This document shows, one piece after another, positions 9,128 to 17,182 of a DNA stretch of 22,259 nt (position 1 is its first letter; every line of letters starts with the position of its first letter). This stretch comes from Firmicutes bacterium AM31-12AC (lineage in GTDB: Bacteria; Bacillota; Clostridia; Lachnospirales; Lachnospiraceae), in the NCBI GenBank assembly GCA_003480425.1, contig QUJA01000043.1, forward strand, positions 1 to 22,259, read 5' to 3'. The position numbers and the translations under genes are program-made. The notes beneath the pieces were generated by a model. It ran no database searches. It saw nothing but the letters and a program-made list of their open reading frames with translations, and had not been told where the DNA came from.

Positions 9128-9432
9128 TATCGCTCTACCTCCATTTCCAATAATGCCATTCCTAATGTTTTACCATGTCGGTCTATCGCCAGAGAACGTG
9201 TTACCCCACCGCCCAGTGTATGGTCCAGAACAAAATTCAAAGCATGCAATCCATCCAGTTCATATCGAACAACTTCTCCTTTGCATATCTCCTGAAAATA
9301 TTCTTTTACCACTTCTTCTGTTAATACTTCTTTTAAAAATTCGTAATCTGCCTCATTATAGGGAATTACAGAAATATTGGAAATATCCCCTTTATCTCCG
9401 GTTCTTGAGTGTGCAATTTCTCTCAATTTCAT
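9127..9432 (-). CDS. AtuA-like small protein (ferredoxin-fold domain)
   Basis: This 101-residue protein matches the small domain that is fused to, or encoded beside, DUF1446/AtuA proteins. The opening LREIAHSRTGDKGDISNISV and the LDGLHALNFVLDHTLGGGVT block are the recognisable family features. Its biochemical role is not known; it is thought to partner the large AtuA subunit in acyclic terpenoid or related organic-acid metabolism. A strong GGAGG site precedes the ATG. Its stop overlaps the start codon of the next gene, so it was coupled to the large subunit, which is now destroyed. The gene looks intact but has probably lost its partner. A weak promoter (TTGTGG, 16 bases, TAAGAT) lies upstream on the minus strand between 9450 and 9490. 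Confidence 0.82.
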   Translation of the reverse strand: MKLREIAHSRTGDKGDISNISVIPYNEADYEFLKEVLTEEVVKEYFQEICKGEVVRYELDGLHALNFVLDHTLGGGVTRSLAIDRHGKTLGMALLEMEVER

Positions 9433-9492
9433 CTCATTGCCTCCTTCTTTTTATACTCAAATCTTACCATTTCGCATTCTTTCCACAATAAA

Positions 9493-9532
9493 ACGAGTGA
9501 TAATTTCTAAAATTTTAGAAATTATCACTCGT
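9493..9532 (-). terminator. Perfect 40-base palindrome, terminator of GH78-1
   Basis: A perfect inverted repeat with 20-base arms (ACGAGTGATAATTTC at the left end, its complement at the right). On the minus strand it follows the GH78-1 stop by about 13 bases and is followed by TTTTATT, as in a rho-independent terminator. A near copy with its flank AAGATTAGGG lies at 15789-15828. Confidence 0.8.
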
Positions 9533-9545
9533 CCCTAATCTTCCT

Positions 9546-11824
9546 TTATAAATTGCTTCTATCCACTATATACTCAATCGTTTCTGGAACCTTCACATCC
9601 AATTCAACTTCTTTTCCACTTCTTCTTGCCGATACCTTAATCTCACCCTGCGGTGTATTGAAAGTACATATAAAATAGTTCACCGTATTTGGCATATAAG
9701 GTTTTATTGTAACCTTCGAAAATCCAGGTTCCTCTGGAATAATTCCTGCGATACCATTATAATACCATTCAATAATATGTCCCATCATATCGTGACAATG
9801 ACTTCTTGGATTATTTTCCCAATATTCACCCAAAGTTGTCTCTCCATCTAAAATAAATGCATAATAACTTGGGTGTTCTTCTCTTAATATAAATTGCGCA
9901 ATCAAATCATTCATTCCATTTTCACGCGCTGTCTGAATTACATATGGAAGGCCTACTTCTCCGGCAATAAAAGCCTGCTCATTCACAAGTGTCTGACGGA
10001 AAGCCTTTACTATATCGTCTTTCTTATTTTCTGGAACAAGCCCCCAGTATAATGGAAGTGCCTGACTTGCCTGTGTCATAACTAATTTATCCGGATGATC
10101 CCAGTTTTTATAACACCAGTATCCTTCCTCATTCTGTACAAGTAGTTTCTCATTATAGTTACTCTTAATTTCATCTGCATATGTTTCTAATGTTCCTTTA
10201 TCTTCATCTTTTCCAAGCATCTCTGCAAATCTTGCCAACACTTTTGCGTCTGCATAGAAAAAGGCAGTCTCAATATTTTCTCTTGCAAGTTCATTTCTTG
10301 GATTTCCCCAATCTCCTAATCCATGATTGATAAACCCATCTTCCGTCACTTTCGTTTGAAGATATTTGAAATATTTCATTCCCGCATCATAATTATCTTC
10401 AATAATTTTCTGATCCCCATAGAAAATGTAGTGCCAATACGTTCCTATAATACAAGTACTTCCCCATGGAATAATATCATAAAAGCTTCCCATCCCCGGA
10501 ACCGGAAGTACATTTGGAATATAACATGGCGCCTGTCCCGGCATGAGTCCATCTCCTGGATAAAATTTATTTCCTTCATAATCATAGAAATAATCATCGC
10601 TGTATGCTGTTGCACTCTCATGTCTAATAAAAATTTTTCCCAAAGTTTTTTCCCGTTTTTCATATACATGATTGCCGGTGCCATTAAATGATTTGGCTCC
10701 TGCCATGCAAAACGTTCAATCGTTGGACAGTCCGTATGCACACTCATCATATTCGCTTCAACTGCTTTTTCCACCATATCATAGATTTGATTATATCTCT
10801 CATCATCACATTCAAATGTTCCGCTTTCCTCATAAGCACTTGTAATTGCATGCCCTTTCATTTCACCAATTTCAACAGCATCTGATTTTGCTTCAACACC
10901 CATGAATCTCCCTGCAAAATACGTAAAAACTAATTTACACGTTTCCCATTCATCATCTTTTCCAACAATGTAAGTAATACAATTATCTATCATCATCCAG
11001 TTCTTTGCCATCTGATCTACATCACCTTCTGGTGAAAGTTTCTCTGCTGCAAGAAAATGAATTTCATCTCCTGCTTTTCCTTTGACCTTTACTTCTAACA
11101 TACCGGACATATTCTGCGAAAAATCATAGATTTTACGAATTTCCCCTGACTCTTTATCCGCGTAATCGTGAAGATATTTTCCTTCATAAGTATGAATTAC
11201 TTTAATTGGTGGCTGAGTTTGATTTTGTAGCTCTCCTTTCGGCTCATCCTCCTCTGCTACTATCTTCGCTTTTTCCCACTTAGAATCATCAAATGCTATC
11301 GTATTCCATCCAATCTGTGCTTTTCGCCCATCAATATATTCTGACCCATATACATTCGAAACAGTCACCATATGTTCTGCCACTTTAAATGTATCATCTG
11401 CTGTCATCACATCCTTGGTTCCATCTTTGTATTCAACCTCTAGGCACATAGCAAATACAAGACTTTTGCCATATGCGTGATATGGATTTGGATTCGGCGG
11501 CATAAACGCTGGAAATGCGAACGTATAATGATCGTTATTCATAATAAACCATCCATTTCCAATCTCTGCACCGATTGTATTTACACCTTCTTTTAAATAC
11601 TTTGTTACATCAAATGTAACATACTGGATCAGTTTGTCATAGTTTGTCCATCCCGGATCCAAGACATGGTCCGAAACCTTCGCTCCGTTAATGTAAAAGT
11701 TGAACTGTCCCAATCCACATACATATGCAACTGCATTTGTAATCTCTTTTGTAATCTCTATATTCTTTCTTGTATAAAATGGACGTTCACTGCCATTTGT
11801 AATCCATTTTCCTAAGCTGTTCAT
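9546..11824 (-). pseudogene. GH78 alpha-L-rhamnosidase, one-base frameshift
   Basis: The gene would encode about 759 residues of a GH78-type alpha-L-rhamnosidase, which hydrolyses terminal alpha-L-rhamnose. It is colinear with the intact 769-residue paralogue at 18499-20808 along its whole length: N-terminal domain (VCGLGQFNFYINGAKVSDH), catalytic DCPTIER, GLGDWGN and C-terminal GHIIEWYYNGIAGI. Near 10598-10600 one base is missing relative to the paralogue: after HTA the first frame runs into unrelated sequence and stops, while the second frame continues DDYFYDY. The total 2279 bases is one short of a multiple of three. The 459-residue N-terminal product would end before the rest of the catalytic domain. 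The ATG has a good AGGAGG. A sequencing error cannot be excluded. It is the second gene after the symporter. Confidence 0.88.
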
Positions 11825-11841
11825 TTTTATCCTCCTAAATA

Positions 11842-11884
11842 AGCTGTAAAAAGAACAACTTATCTTGCAGTTCTTCTTACAGCC
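11842..11884 (-). promoter_or_regulatory. Intercistronic hairpin between symporter and GH78-1
   Basis: On the minus strand GGCTGTAAGAAGAAC pairs with GTTCTTTTTACAGCT (arms at 11870-11884 and 11842-11856) around a 13-base loop, just before the GH78-1 ribosome site. It could stabilise or process the mRNA between the two genes, or partly terminate; there is no clean U-run after it. Confidence 0.6.
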
Positions 11885-11907
11885 TATTTATAAATTCTTA
11901 TCGTTTA

Positions 11908-13287
11908 TTATTTAACTTGTTCTTTTCTTCTTTCTAATTCTACCAATACTTTATCTGCCTCTTGATCATAATGATAGAATACTTTTAACAGAATAATGAT
12001 GATGATTTCCAAAACTGCCGGTATAATAGCAAACAGTGAAATAATACCTATGTTTGTTGCCTGATTCTGTACTCCGTTTGCCACATATCCAGTTAAAGCA
12101 AGCACCCATCCAACCATTGCTGCTGCGAGTCCTGAACTAAGTTTCTGCGAAAAACTTGTAATCGCAGATCCGACACCTTCAATTCGTTTATTGAAAAGGA
12201 ATTCACCATAATCAATACCATCGGAAGCCAATGTTGCTACAGGTACTGATAATGGTCCCGTTGCTAATCCTCCGATCACTGTTCCAACGATCAAAACCGG
12301 TACGTTTAAGCTCAGCGCTGCAAGTGCTTTAATAATACTTCCTATCATCTGTCCCGCTGCGCCTATATACATTGATTTTTTCTTTCCAAATTTCATCAGG
12401 CATGGACCTGTAAGAACTGCAATACTAATAAGTGTTGGAACAACACCAACCAGACTCAATGAAGTCATAAGCATTGGATCGCCCATTGAATAAGTATAAA
12501 AATAAGTCTGTGAACATGTTCCAAGCTGTACCATAAGATTTACTACAACTGTCATCACAAGAGCAAGTACCAGATATTTGTTCTTCACAAACATCTTTGT
12601 CCCCTCTAAGAAACTCACTGCTTCTGCTTTTTCGTTTGTTACACTTTCAACCGATTGTACATATTCTTTTGTAAAGAAGAAACCGATCAAAAGACCAATT
12701 GTTACTAATGCTCCGTAAATCATAAACAATGTTCGCCATGCTTTTATATCTCCTCCAAGAGAAAAGATAAGTGGAAATGTAAATGAGCATCCTAAAATTG
12801 TTCCACCTAATCCAACAAACATTGCGAATGTTGATAAAATTCCACGTTCTTGCATATTCTGTGTCATAAGAGGCATCAAAGCATTTTTAGCGATTCCTGT
12901 CATTGTATACATAATCGTTGTATATAAATTATATGTAACAAATGCATAAATCAATTGCATTGTGCTTGATCCATTTTGAGGAATAAAGAAAATCAGTGCC
13001 AGTGATAAGCCCGTTGGAACTGAAAGCCATAAAAGCCATGGTCTGGCTTTTCCCCATTTTGTTCTCGTATGGTCTACAATCGTTCCTGCAACTAAATCAC
13101 TGATTCCATCAAATAACTTAGATATGAAGAACATCGTACCAACCATTCCTGCTGCCAATCCGATATTATCTGTATAGAACATTGTTAAGAATGCCGCGAT
13201 AATTGAATTTGCAACCTCTGGAAGTCCGCCAATTGCATATGCCAGACGTTCCGATAATTTTAGTTTCCCATTTTCTTTCGTATTCAT
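11908..13287 (-). CDS. GPH-family (MelB-like) sugar symporter
   Basis: The 459-residue protein is a 12-helix permease of the glycoside-pentoside-hexuronide:cation symporter family in the major facilitator superfamily. The N-terminal signature is clear: SERLAYAIGG near 12-21 and KLFDGISDLVAGTIVDHTRT near 57-76, where D60 and D64 match the cation/sugar aspartates of MelB, then KWGKARPWLLW. A charged C-terminal tail ends at REQVK. It would import a sugar or glycoside with Na+ or H+; the downstream GH78 gene suggests a rhamnose-bearing glycoside or rhamnose itself, which is inference from context. GGAAGGG precedes the ATG. It is the first gene of the operon and faces araC1, with TGACAT boxes in between. 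Confidence 0.92.
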   Translation of the reverse strand: MNTKENGKLKLSERLAYAIGGLPEVANSIIAAFLTMFYTDNIGLAAGMVGTMFFISKLFDGISDLVAGTIVDHTRTKWGKARPWLLWLSVPTGLSLALIFFIPQNGSSTMQLIYAFVTYNLYTTIMYTMTGIAKNALMPLMTQNMQERGILSTFAMFVGLGGTILGCSFTFPLIFSLGGDIKAWRTLFMIYGALVTIGLLIGFFFTKEYVQSVESVTNEKAEAVSFLEGTKMFVKNKYLVLALVMTVVVNLMVQLGTCSQTYFYTYSMGDPMLMTSLSLVGVVPTLISIAVLTGPCLMKFGKKKSMYIGAAGQMIGSIIKALAALSLNVPVLIVGTVIGGLATGPLSVPVATLASDGIDYGEFLFNKRIEGVGSAITSFSQKLSSGLAAAMVGWVLALTGYVANGVQNQATNIGIISLFAIIPAVLEIIIIILLKVFYHYDQEADKVLVELERRKEQVK

Positions 13288-13317
13288 CTTTACACCCTTC
13301 CTTTCAAATTTATATGT

Positions 13318-13403
13318 ATTATAAAAAAATGTAGGTGAGTAGAATAGTCAGAAAAGTGACATAGTGAAAACAATAAATGACACTGTATTATTTTTCATGA
13401 CAT
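13318..13403 (-). promoter_or_regulatory. Symporter promoter with three TGACA boxes
   Basis: For the minus-strand symporter a perfect TATAAT lies at 13318-13323 (complement), with no recognisable -35 at 13341-13346. Direct TGACA boxes begin at 13357 (TGACAT), 13378 (TGACAC) and 13398 (TGACAT), 21 and 20 bases apart, about two helical turns. The nearest box sits where an activator replacing the -35 element would bind. The farthest box lies next to the araC1 -10, so araC1 may be autoregulated. Confidence 0.68.
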
Positions 13404-13407
13404 TTTG

Positions 13408-13416
13408 TGTTATACT
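13408..13416 (+). promoter_or_regulatory. Candidate promoter of araC1
   Basis: TGTTATACT is an extended -10 box (TATACT at 13411-13416) about 37 bases before the araC1 start. The -35 position (TTATTT at 13388-13393) is weak. A TGACAT box at 13398-13403 lies inside the promoter. Confidence 0.5.
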
Positions 13417-13452
13417 GTTTACAAGCAATAAAAAGAGAAAGGGACGCTATTC

Positions 13453-14532
13453 ATGAAATTATTTTCACCTGCCATCTACAATAAAAGCACGATATCTTCC
13501 TGTTCAGGCGAAACGATGTTGAAAATAGAAGACTTTCTAAAAGAATGCTTTCTGCAGTATGATACTGAAAACGCTCATCTGTACAACGTTTCCGCACTCG
13601 AAGAAATACGTAGCTTTTTACACAAAGAAATCCTGAATCAATTTCATGTTGACATTTTCTTGGAGGAAACTCTTTCTGAAGATTTTTTTAAGAACTTTGA
13701 TCATGATGTCTTCCTTGTACGGCACCCCAGATTTCTTCCCGCTTTCCCTCACTCTCATGATTTTTTTGAAATCATGTGTGTGTTAAATGGCAGCTGTTCA
13801 AACTCCATTGGTGGACAAACATATATGCTTCAAGCCGGGGATATTCTAATCATTGCTCCAGGAACCATGCACACAATTTCGGACACAAATGAAGATAGTC
13901 TTATTATAAATCTTTTGATTCGCTCCAATACTTTTGATTCAAACTTTTTTTATATTTTGAAAGATCAGACAATTCTAAGCGAATTTTTCAAAAACACATT
14001 ATATCATAATGAAAAATTCTCTTACCTTCTCTTTCATGCGTCTGTTGATTCTGAGGTATTTACGATTCTTACCGCCTTATATCAAGAGGAATGTGATAAT
14101 AAGAGATACAAAAATGCAGTTAAAAATCAACTTGTAGAATTATTTTTCTCCCTGCTCCTTCGAAATCATGAAAAAGACTTATGTCTTCCAAATCCAAATG
14201 GATCAGATGAAGAAAACAACTTTATTTTTATACTCAAATATATGGAACAGCGATATCAAAATGTCACACTCCAAGAACTGGCACATTTCTTTCATTACAG
14301 TGAAAGACATATGATCCGCCTGCTAAAGGAATATACAGGGCAAAGTTTTTCCCAAAATATTCAAAAGATAAAATTAAAACATGCCGCTGAATTATTAATA
14401 ACAACGGATCTTTCACAAAAACAGATTGCCTCTCGAGTCGGATATTCTAATCCGAATCACCTGAAAAAGCTCTTTATCCAACAATACCAAATGACACCAG
14501 CGGAATATCGAGCTCTAAATAAGGAAATTTAA
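13453..14532 (+). CDS. AraC-family regulator 1 with cupin sensor domain
   Basis: The 359-residue protein has an N-terminal cupin-like ligand domain (HSHDFFEIMCVLNGSC near 100-115, then AGDILIIAPGTMHTI near 128-142) and a C-terminal double helix-turn-helix DNA-binding domain from about 257 to 355 (VTLQELAHFFHYSERH, IASRVGYSNPNHLKKLF, MTPAEYR). Such proteins bind a sugar signal and switch neighbouring catabolic operons. It is divergent from the symporter-GH78 operon, its likely target. It is a clear paralogue of the regulator at 21171-22220. Its ribosome site (AAGGGA) is fair; an ATG at 13519 is an alternative start but has no better site. It shares the terminator at 14532-14574 with the convergent GH43 gene. 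Confidence 0.93.
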   Translation: MKLFSPAIYNKSTISSCSGETMLKIEDFLKECFLQYDTENAHLYNVSALEEIRSFLHKEILNQFHVDIFLEETLSEDFFKNFDHDVFLVRHPRFLPAFPHSHDFFEIMCVLNGSCSNSIGGQTYMLQAGDILIIAPGTMHTISDTNEDSLIINLLIRSNTFDSNFFYILKDQTILSEFFKNTLYHNEKFSYLLFHASVDSEVFTILTALYQEECDNKRYKNAVKNQLVELFFSLLLRNHEKDLCLPNPNGSDEENNFIFILKYMEQRYQNVTLQELAHFFHYSERHMIRLLKEYTGQSFSQNIQKIKLKHAAELLITTDLSQKQIASRVGYSNPNHLKKLFIQQYQMTPAEYRALNKEI

Positions 14533-14574
14533 AAGGAGCTAGCGCACCAGATATTATCTGCGCTGAGCTCCTTT
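14532..14574. terminator. Bidirectional terminator between araC1 and GH43
   Basis: AAAGGAGCTAGCGCA (14532-14546) pairs with TGCGCTGAGCTCCTTT (14559-14574) around a 12-base loop, starting at the araC1 stop codon and ending just before the GH43 stop. It can serve both convergent genes. Confidence 0.8.
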
Positions 14575-14581
14575 CAGTCTA

Positions 14582-15649
14582 CTATTCAAATTCTTCTATT
14601 TTCCATTCATCCATCCATTCGATTCGAACATTATCACCATCAAAGCGAAGTGGAAGCCAAACATAATCTGCAATTGATGCATTTATAAACAAATTCTTTG
14701 ATGCATTTTCATCAAATATAAATTCCGCCTCTGGGTCAAAAATTGTCCGAAACATTTGCGCTGTTTCTTCGTAGCCTTCACCTGTTATAAATTTCTCACC
14801 CTCTAGTTCTGGAATCTCAGGTCGCCAGCGATCTCCAATAGCAATATAAAGATCTTTCTTCATCGGATGCTTAAATACAGATGAAATTTGACAGTTGAAC
14901 GATGTTTTTGATGTATCCCCCACATGCGGATTCCCAAGAATCTCATATGGTCCATGCCATAATTTTGACACTGCTATTTCTGATGGATTCGGATGATATC
15001 CTGTCGTTCCTGATGTAATCAAATAATGCATTCCTTTTCTCACAAAATGTGCTGGTGCCTCTCGAGTTTCCGGCGGTGCCGTGTGTGGAAAATGTTCTGA
15101 GTAATTCCCTGTCACATCAGTATACTCATCATTTAGATCCGCAATATATAACGTAATGTGTGGACGTTCACTGATTAAGTAAGCTTTATTGTCAACCGGC
15201 TCTACTGCAATATCAAAATCACCAACAGCCATTCCACACGGATTCACTCGTGCATTCTTCAATTTATATGGTCCCAAAATGTGGTCTGCCGTCAAAACTG
15301 TAAAACATGGGGGCTCATTCATAATCTTAAGCCATGCCACATATTTTTGTGTCATTTTATTGTATACAATGTGAGGGCGGTCCATCATCGATGTAGGATG
15401 TAATGGTGATGTCTCATCTTCCAGATTTGGTGGAATGATAATTCCTTCGTCTTTCCAGTTGTATAAATCTTTTGATGAATAACATCTTACTCCCCAATGC
15501 CATGTCTTATCCTGTCCAGTAGTATTTTCTTTGTTTTCTCCATACCAATAAAATGTATCTTCCACACAGATTACACTTCCACCATGTGCCTGAATTCGTT
15601 TTCCCTCTGTATCAAGCCATACCTGACCTGGTTTAATTGAATTGTTCAT
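14582..15649 (-). CDS. GH43-family glycosidase, exo-galactanase-like
   Basis: The 355-residue protein looks like a five-bladed beta-propeller glycosidase of family GH43, closest in pattern to the subfamily that includes exo-beta-1,3-galactanases. Landmarks are DTEGKRIQAHGGS (13-25), DTFYWYGENK (31-40), MDRPHIVYN (89-97), GDFDIAV (143-149), REAPAHF with the likely general acid E197, ITSGTTGYHPNPS (211-223) and IGDRW (271-275). No signal peptide is seen, so it acts inside the cell on imported oligosaccharides. GH43 also contains xylosidases and arabinofuranosidases, so the exact linkage is open. AAGGAG precedes the ATG. It is a single-gene unit, with a promoter that shares the TGACAT layout of the symporter and GH78-2 promoters. 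Confidence 0.87.
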   Translation of the reverse strand: MNNSIKPGQVWLDTEGKRIQAHGGSVICVEDTFYWYGENKENTTGQDKTWHWGVRCYSSKDLYNWKDEGIIIPPNLEDETSPLHPTSMMDRPHIVYNKMTQKYVAWLKIMNEPPCFTVLTADHILGPYKLKNARVNPCGMAVGDFDIAVEPVDNKAYLISERPHITLYIADLNDEYTDVTGNYSEHFPHTAPPETREAPAHFVRKGMHYLITSGTTGYHPNPSEIAVSKLWHGPYEILGNPHVGDTSKTSFNCQISSVFKHPMKKDLYIAIGDRWRPEIPELEGEKFITGEGYEETAQMFRTIFDPEAEFIFDENASKNLFINASIADYVWLPLRFDGDNVRIEWMDEWKIEEFE

Positions 15650-15674
15650 TCTGCATTCTCCTTATTTTTTTATC

Positions 15675-15741
15675 ATTGTAGCAAGATTCAAATACAGCCC
15701 AAAGTATTTCAACTGACATATCAAAGGTTCATTTATGACAT
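15675..15741 (-). promoter_or_regulatory. GH43 promoter with two TGACAT boxes
   Basis: On the minus strand TGCTACAAT gives an extended -10 (TACAAT complement of 15675-15680). TGACAT boxes begin at 15714 and 15736, 22 bases apart. The near box starts 34 bases from the -10 edge, as in the symporter promoter. The -35 position carries no match. Confidence 0.65.
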
Positions 15742-15788
15742 TTTTCCATCTTTGTTACGTGTTATATTATAGCTATACCCCAGATAAA

Positions 15789-15828
15789 ACGAGCGATAAT
15801 TTCTAAAATTTTAGAAATTACCGCTCGT
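15789..15828 (-). terminator. 40-base palindrome, terminator of the PAS-Fis gene
   Basis: Near copy of 9493-9532. It begins on the minus strand inside the stop region of the PAS-Fis gene (AAGATTAGGGACGAG) and is followed by TTTTATC. One arm pair changed from T-A to C-G relative to the other copy, and the only mismatch is a G-U pair in the minus-strand RNA, so the fold is kept. Confidence 0.8.
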
Positions 15829-15830
15829 CC

Positions 15831-16316
15831 CTAATCTTCTTTTATTTTATTGTACAATGTCGCCAACGATATGCCTAGTCGGGCTGCCGCTCTTTTCTTC
15901 CCTTCTACGCCACCTCCGCAATATGCAACTTCTGCCAGAATTTCTTCACGTTCAAATTTTCGTACCCTCTCTGCAAGCGTCTCTGTTTTTTGTTTTACTT
16001 TTAACTGGTGCTGTGCAAGAGTTGTTACAATTGAGATCGTTCCATTAGGAATATCCCCCTCCATGATTGGATAGACACTTGCAAAATACTCTTGATTTCC
16101 TTCCGTACGTACAATTCCTTCTATTGGTATCTGCGACTGAATCACCTGTGGAACCATTGCATGCTTTCGATACTTTGTTATCTCCTCTCCTTGAACTTCT
16201 TCAAGGCGCTTCCCAATGAACTCCCCATAAGCATCATTAAAATATATGATTCTTGCATTTCTGTTACAAATCAGAATGCCTTGTTGTAATGACTGTAAAA
16301 TTGTTCTCGCGTGCAT
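15831..16316 (-). CDS. PAS-Fis regulator without AAA+ domain
   Basis: From the ATG at 16316 the protein has 161 residues. Residues 4-100 form a PAS sensor domain (LQQGILICNRNARIIYFNDA, then EYFASVYPIMEGDIPNGTIS), 101-115 a charged linker, and 118-158 a Fis-type helix-turn-helix (FEREEILAEVAYCGG, KKRAAARLGISLATLYNKI). Both parts are those of sigma-54-dependent activators, but the central AAA+ domain (about 230 residues) is absent. The frame is open farther upstream to 16436, but that would overlap hicB, and an AAGGAGG lies 11 bases before the ATG at 16316. It starts 25 bases after the hicB stop and probably shares the hicAB transcript. It may bind DNA and sense a ligand without activating sigma-54; this is inference. 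Confidence 0.78.
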   Translation of the reverse strand: MHARTILQSLQQGILICNRNARIIYFNDAYGEFIGKRLEEVQGEEITKYRKHAMVPQVIQSQIPIEGIVRTEGNQEYFASVYPIMEGDIPNGTISIVTTLAQHQLKVKQKTETLAERVRKFEREEILAEVAYCGGGVEGKKRAAARLGISLATLYNKIKED

Positions 16317-16341
16317 GGTTTTCAGGTCCTCCTTACACTCA

Positions 16342-16554
16342 CTATCCCATATATACCAATCGTCCCTCAGGCTGTGGAATTTCTCTCCCCAAAATTCTTG
16401 CTGCCTCAATCCACTCCGAAATAACCTGCTCTGCATTTTTCAGTGCTTCCGTTTCCGTTGTTCCATCTGCCATACATCCCGGTAATTCCGGAACTTCTAC
16501 AATAAATCTATTATCTTCCTCTGACCAATAAATAATTTGTTTATATTTATTCAA
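16342..16554 (-). CDS. hicB: HicB-family antitoxin
   Basis: The 70-residue protein has the HicB fold pattern: YKQIIYWSEEDNRFIVEVPE, then LPGCMADGTTETEALKNAEQ and a C-terminal helix WIEAARILGREIPQPEG. HicB binds and neutralises the HicA mRNA interferase and represses the operon. This short form has no obvious added DNA-binding domain. It starts with TTG, supported by TGGAGG seven bases upstream, a site located in the last codons of hicA. Only two bases separate it from hicA. The next gene is a DNA-binding PAS-Fis protein, which could supply the missing DNA-binding function; this last point is speculation. Confidence 0.88.
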   Translation of the reverse strand: MNKYKQIIYWSEEDNRFIVEVPELPGCMADGTTETEALKNAEQVISEWIEAARILGREIPQPEGRLVYMG

Positions 16555-16556
16555 TT

Positions 16557-16805
16557 TCAGACCTCCATTTTATATTTTAATATAATGTACCTTACTTGCT
16601 TAACTTGATATGCCTTCGCTTTATTTCCTTCCGGTTGAATATTAATAATTTCACTAACTCCCTCTTTATAATATATAAAATGATCCCCTTTTATTCTACA
16701 TCGAAATCCTAAAACATCCAATAGTTTTCGAAGATCCAAAAATAAAATATTTTTATCTCTTGTTCCACACATTACCGCAGTCAATATTTTATCTACTGAT
16801 GACAA
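16557..16805 (-). CDS. hicA: HicA-family toxin (mRNA interferase)
   Basis: The 82-residue protein is a HicA-type toxin, a small double-stranded-RNA-binding-fold ribonuclease that cuts mRNA. The key segment is LLDVLGFRCRIKGDHFIYYK, with the catalytic His42 after G40-D41; the usual family motif has G-S/T-H, here G-D-H. The N-terminus (SSVDKIL) is typical. It starts with TTG, well placed behind AAAGGAGAGG; no ATG in frame is better. It comes first in the operon, toxin before antitoxin, as is normal for hicAB. No clear promoter is seen, but the structured repeat ending at 16848 lies just upstream and may contain it. Confidence 0.86.
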   Translation of the reverse strand: MSSVDKILTAVMCGTRDKNILFLDLRKLLDVLGFRCRIKGDHFIYYKEGVSEIINIQPEGNKAKAYQVKQVRYIILKYKMEV

Positions 16806-16847
16806 TTTATCCTCTCCTTTATTAAATTGTTCTTATTTGGAAATTTA

Positions 16848-17091
16848 GATTTGCTACTGAACTTAAATTCTTTGAAAAACTCATTTTATATTCTGAAATG
16901 AATATAGATAACTGTGCGGAATGAGAACTTATAAAATTCAAATTCTCATCCCGTACCTTAGACTCTCAAGAGTCTTAACTAATCGATTAATTTTTAGAAA
17001 TGAGTATAGATATAGATTAAACTATCACCTATGCCTTCGCAATGTATTTCTTGTCGATAACTCTTCTTTTTTGTTGGCAATTCTGTGGAAA
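16848..17091. repeat. ~240-bp structured direct repeat, copy 1
   Basis: This fills most of the gene-free stretch 16806-17182 and matches 18239-18476 with about 20 differences and one 6-base indel. Four conserved inverted repeats occur in order: TATATTC/GAATATA (16887-16906), CGGAATGAGAA/TTCTCATCCCG (16917-16953), GACTCT/AGAGTC (16961-16974) and ATAGATTAAACTAT (17012-17025). The 6-base indel falls in the loop of the second hairpin. A plus-strand frame of about 57 codons from 16921 is shared by both copies but has no ribosome site. Beyond the repeat, 17092-17149 holds a weak TGTGGA/TCCACA hairpin and nothing else I can name. Confidence 0.85.
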
Positions 17092-17149
17092 GATTTTTCG
17101 CAAATATATCAGTGTTTCTTCTTATCCACAGGAGACATTTATTAAGCCA

Positions 17150-17171
17150 AAAACTCCGTCCCCACTGGTTT
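17150..17171 (-). repeat. REP-like motif after the Rpn gene
   Basis: The complement reads CCAGTGGGGACGGAGTTT within a 22-base exact match to 7740-7761. It lies 11 bases after the stop of the Rpn gene. Here the second arm seen after ftsH is missing, so it is a solo unit. Confidence 0.75.
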
Positions 17172-17182
17172 CATGCATGGTA

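Noticed and set aside
10445..10706. Programmed frameshift in GH78-1 to explain the two overlapping frames
   Set aside because: There is no slippery heptamer or downstream stimulatory fold at 10598-10600, and the paralogue is read in one frame; a simple base loss is the better explanation.
16317..16436. N-terminal extension of the PAS-Fis protein by 40 residues
   Set aside because: It would run through most of the 3' half of hicB in another frame, whereas the ATG at 16316 has its own AAGGAGG and starts right at the PAS domain.
17122..17130. Perfect DnaA-box sequence TTATCCACA
   Set aside because: It stands alone, without a box cluster, an AT-rich unwinding tract or dnaA/dnaN nearby, and it pairs with TGTGGA a few dozen bases upstream. 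It is more likely part of a hairpin.
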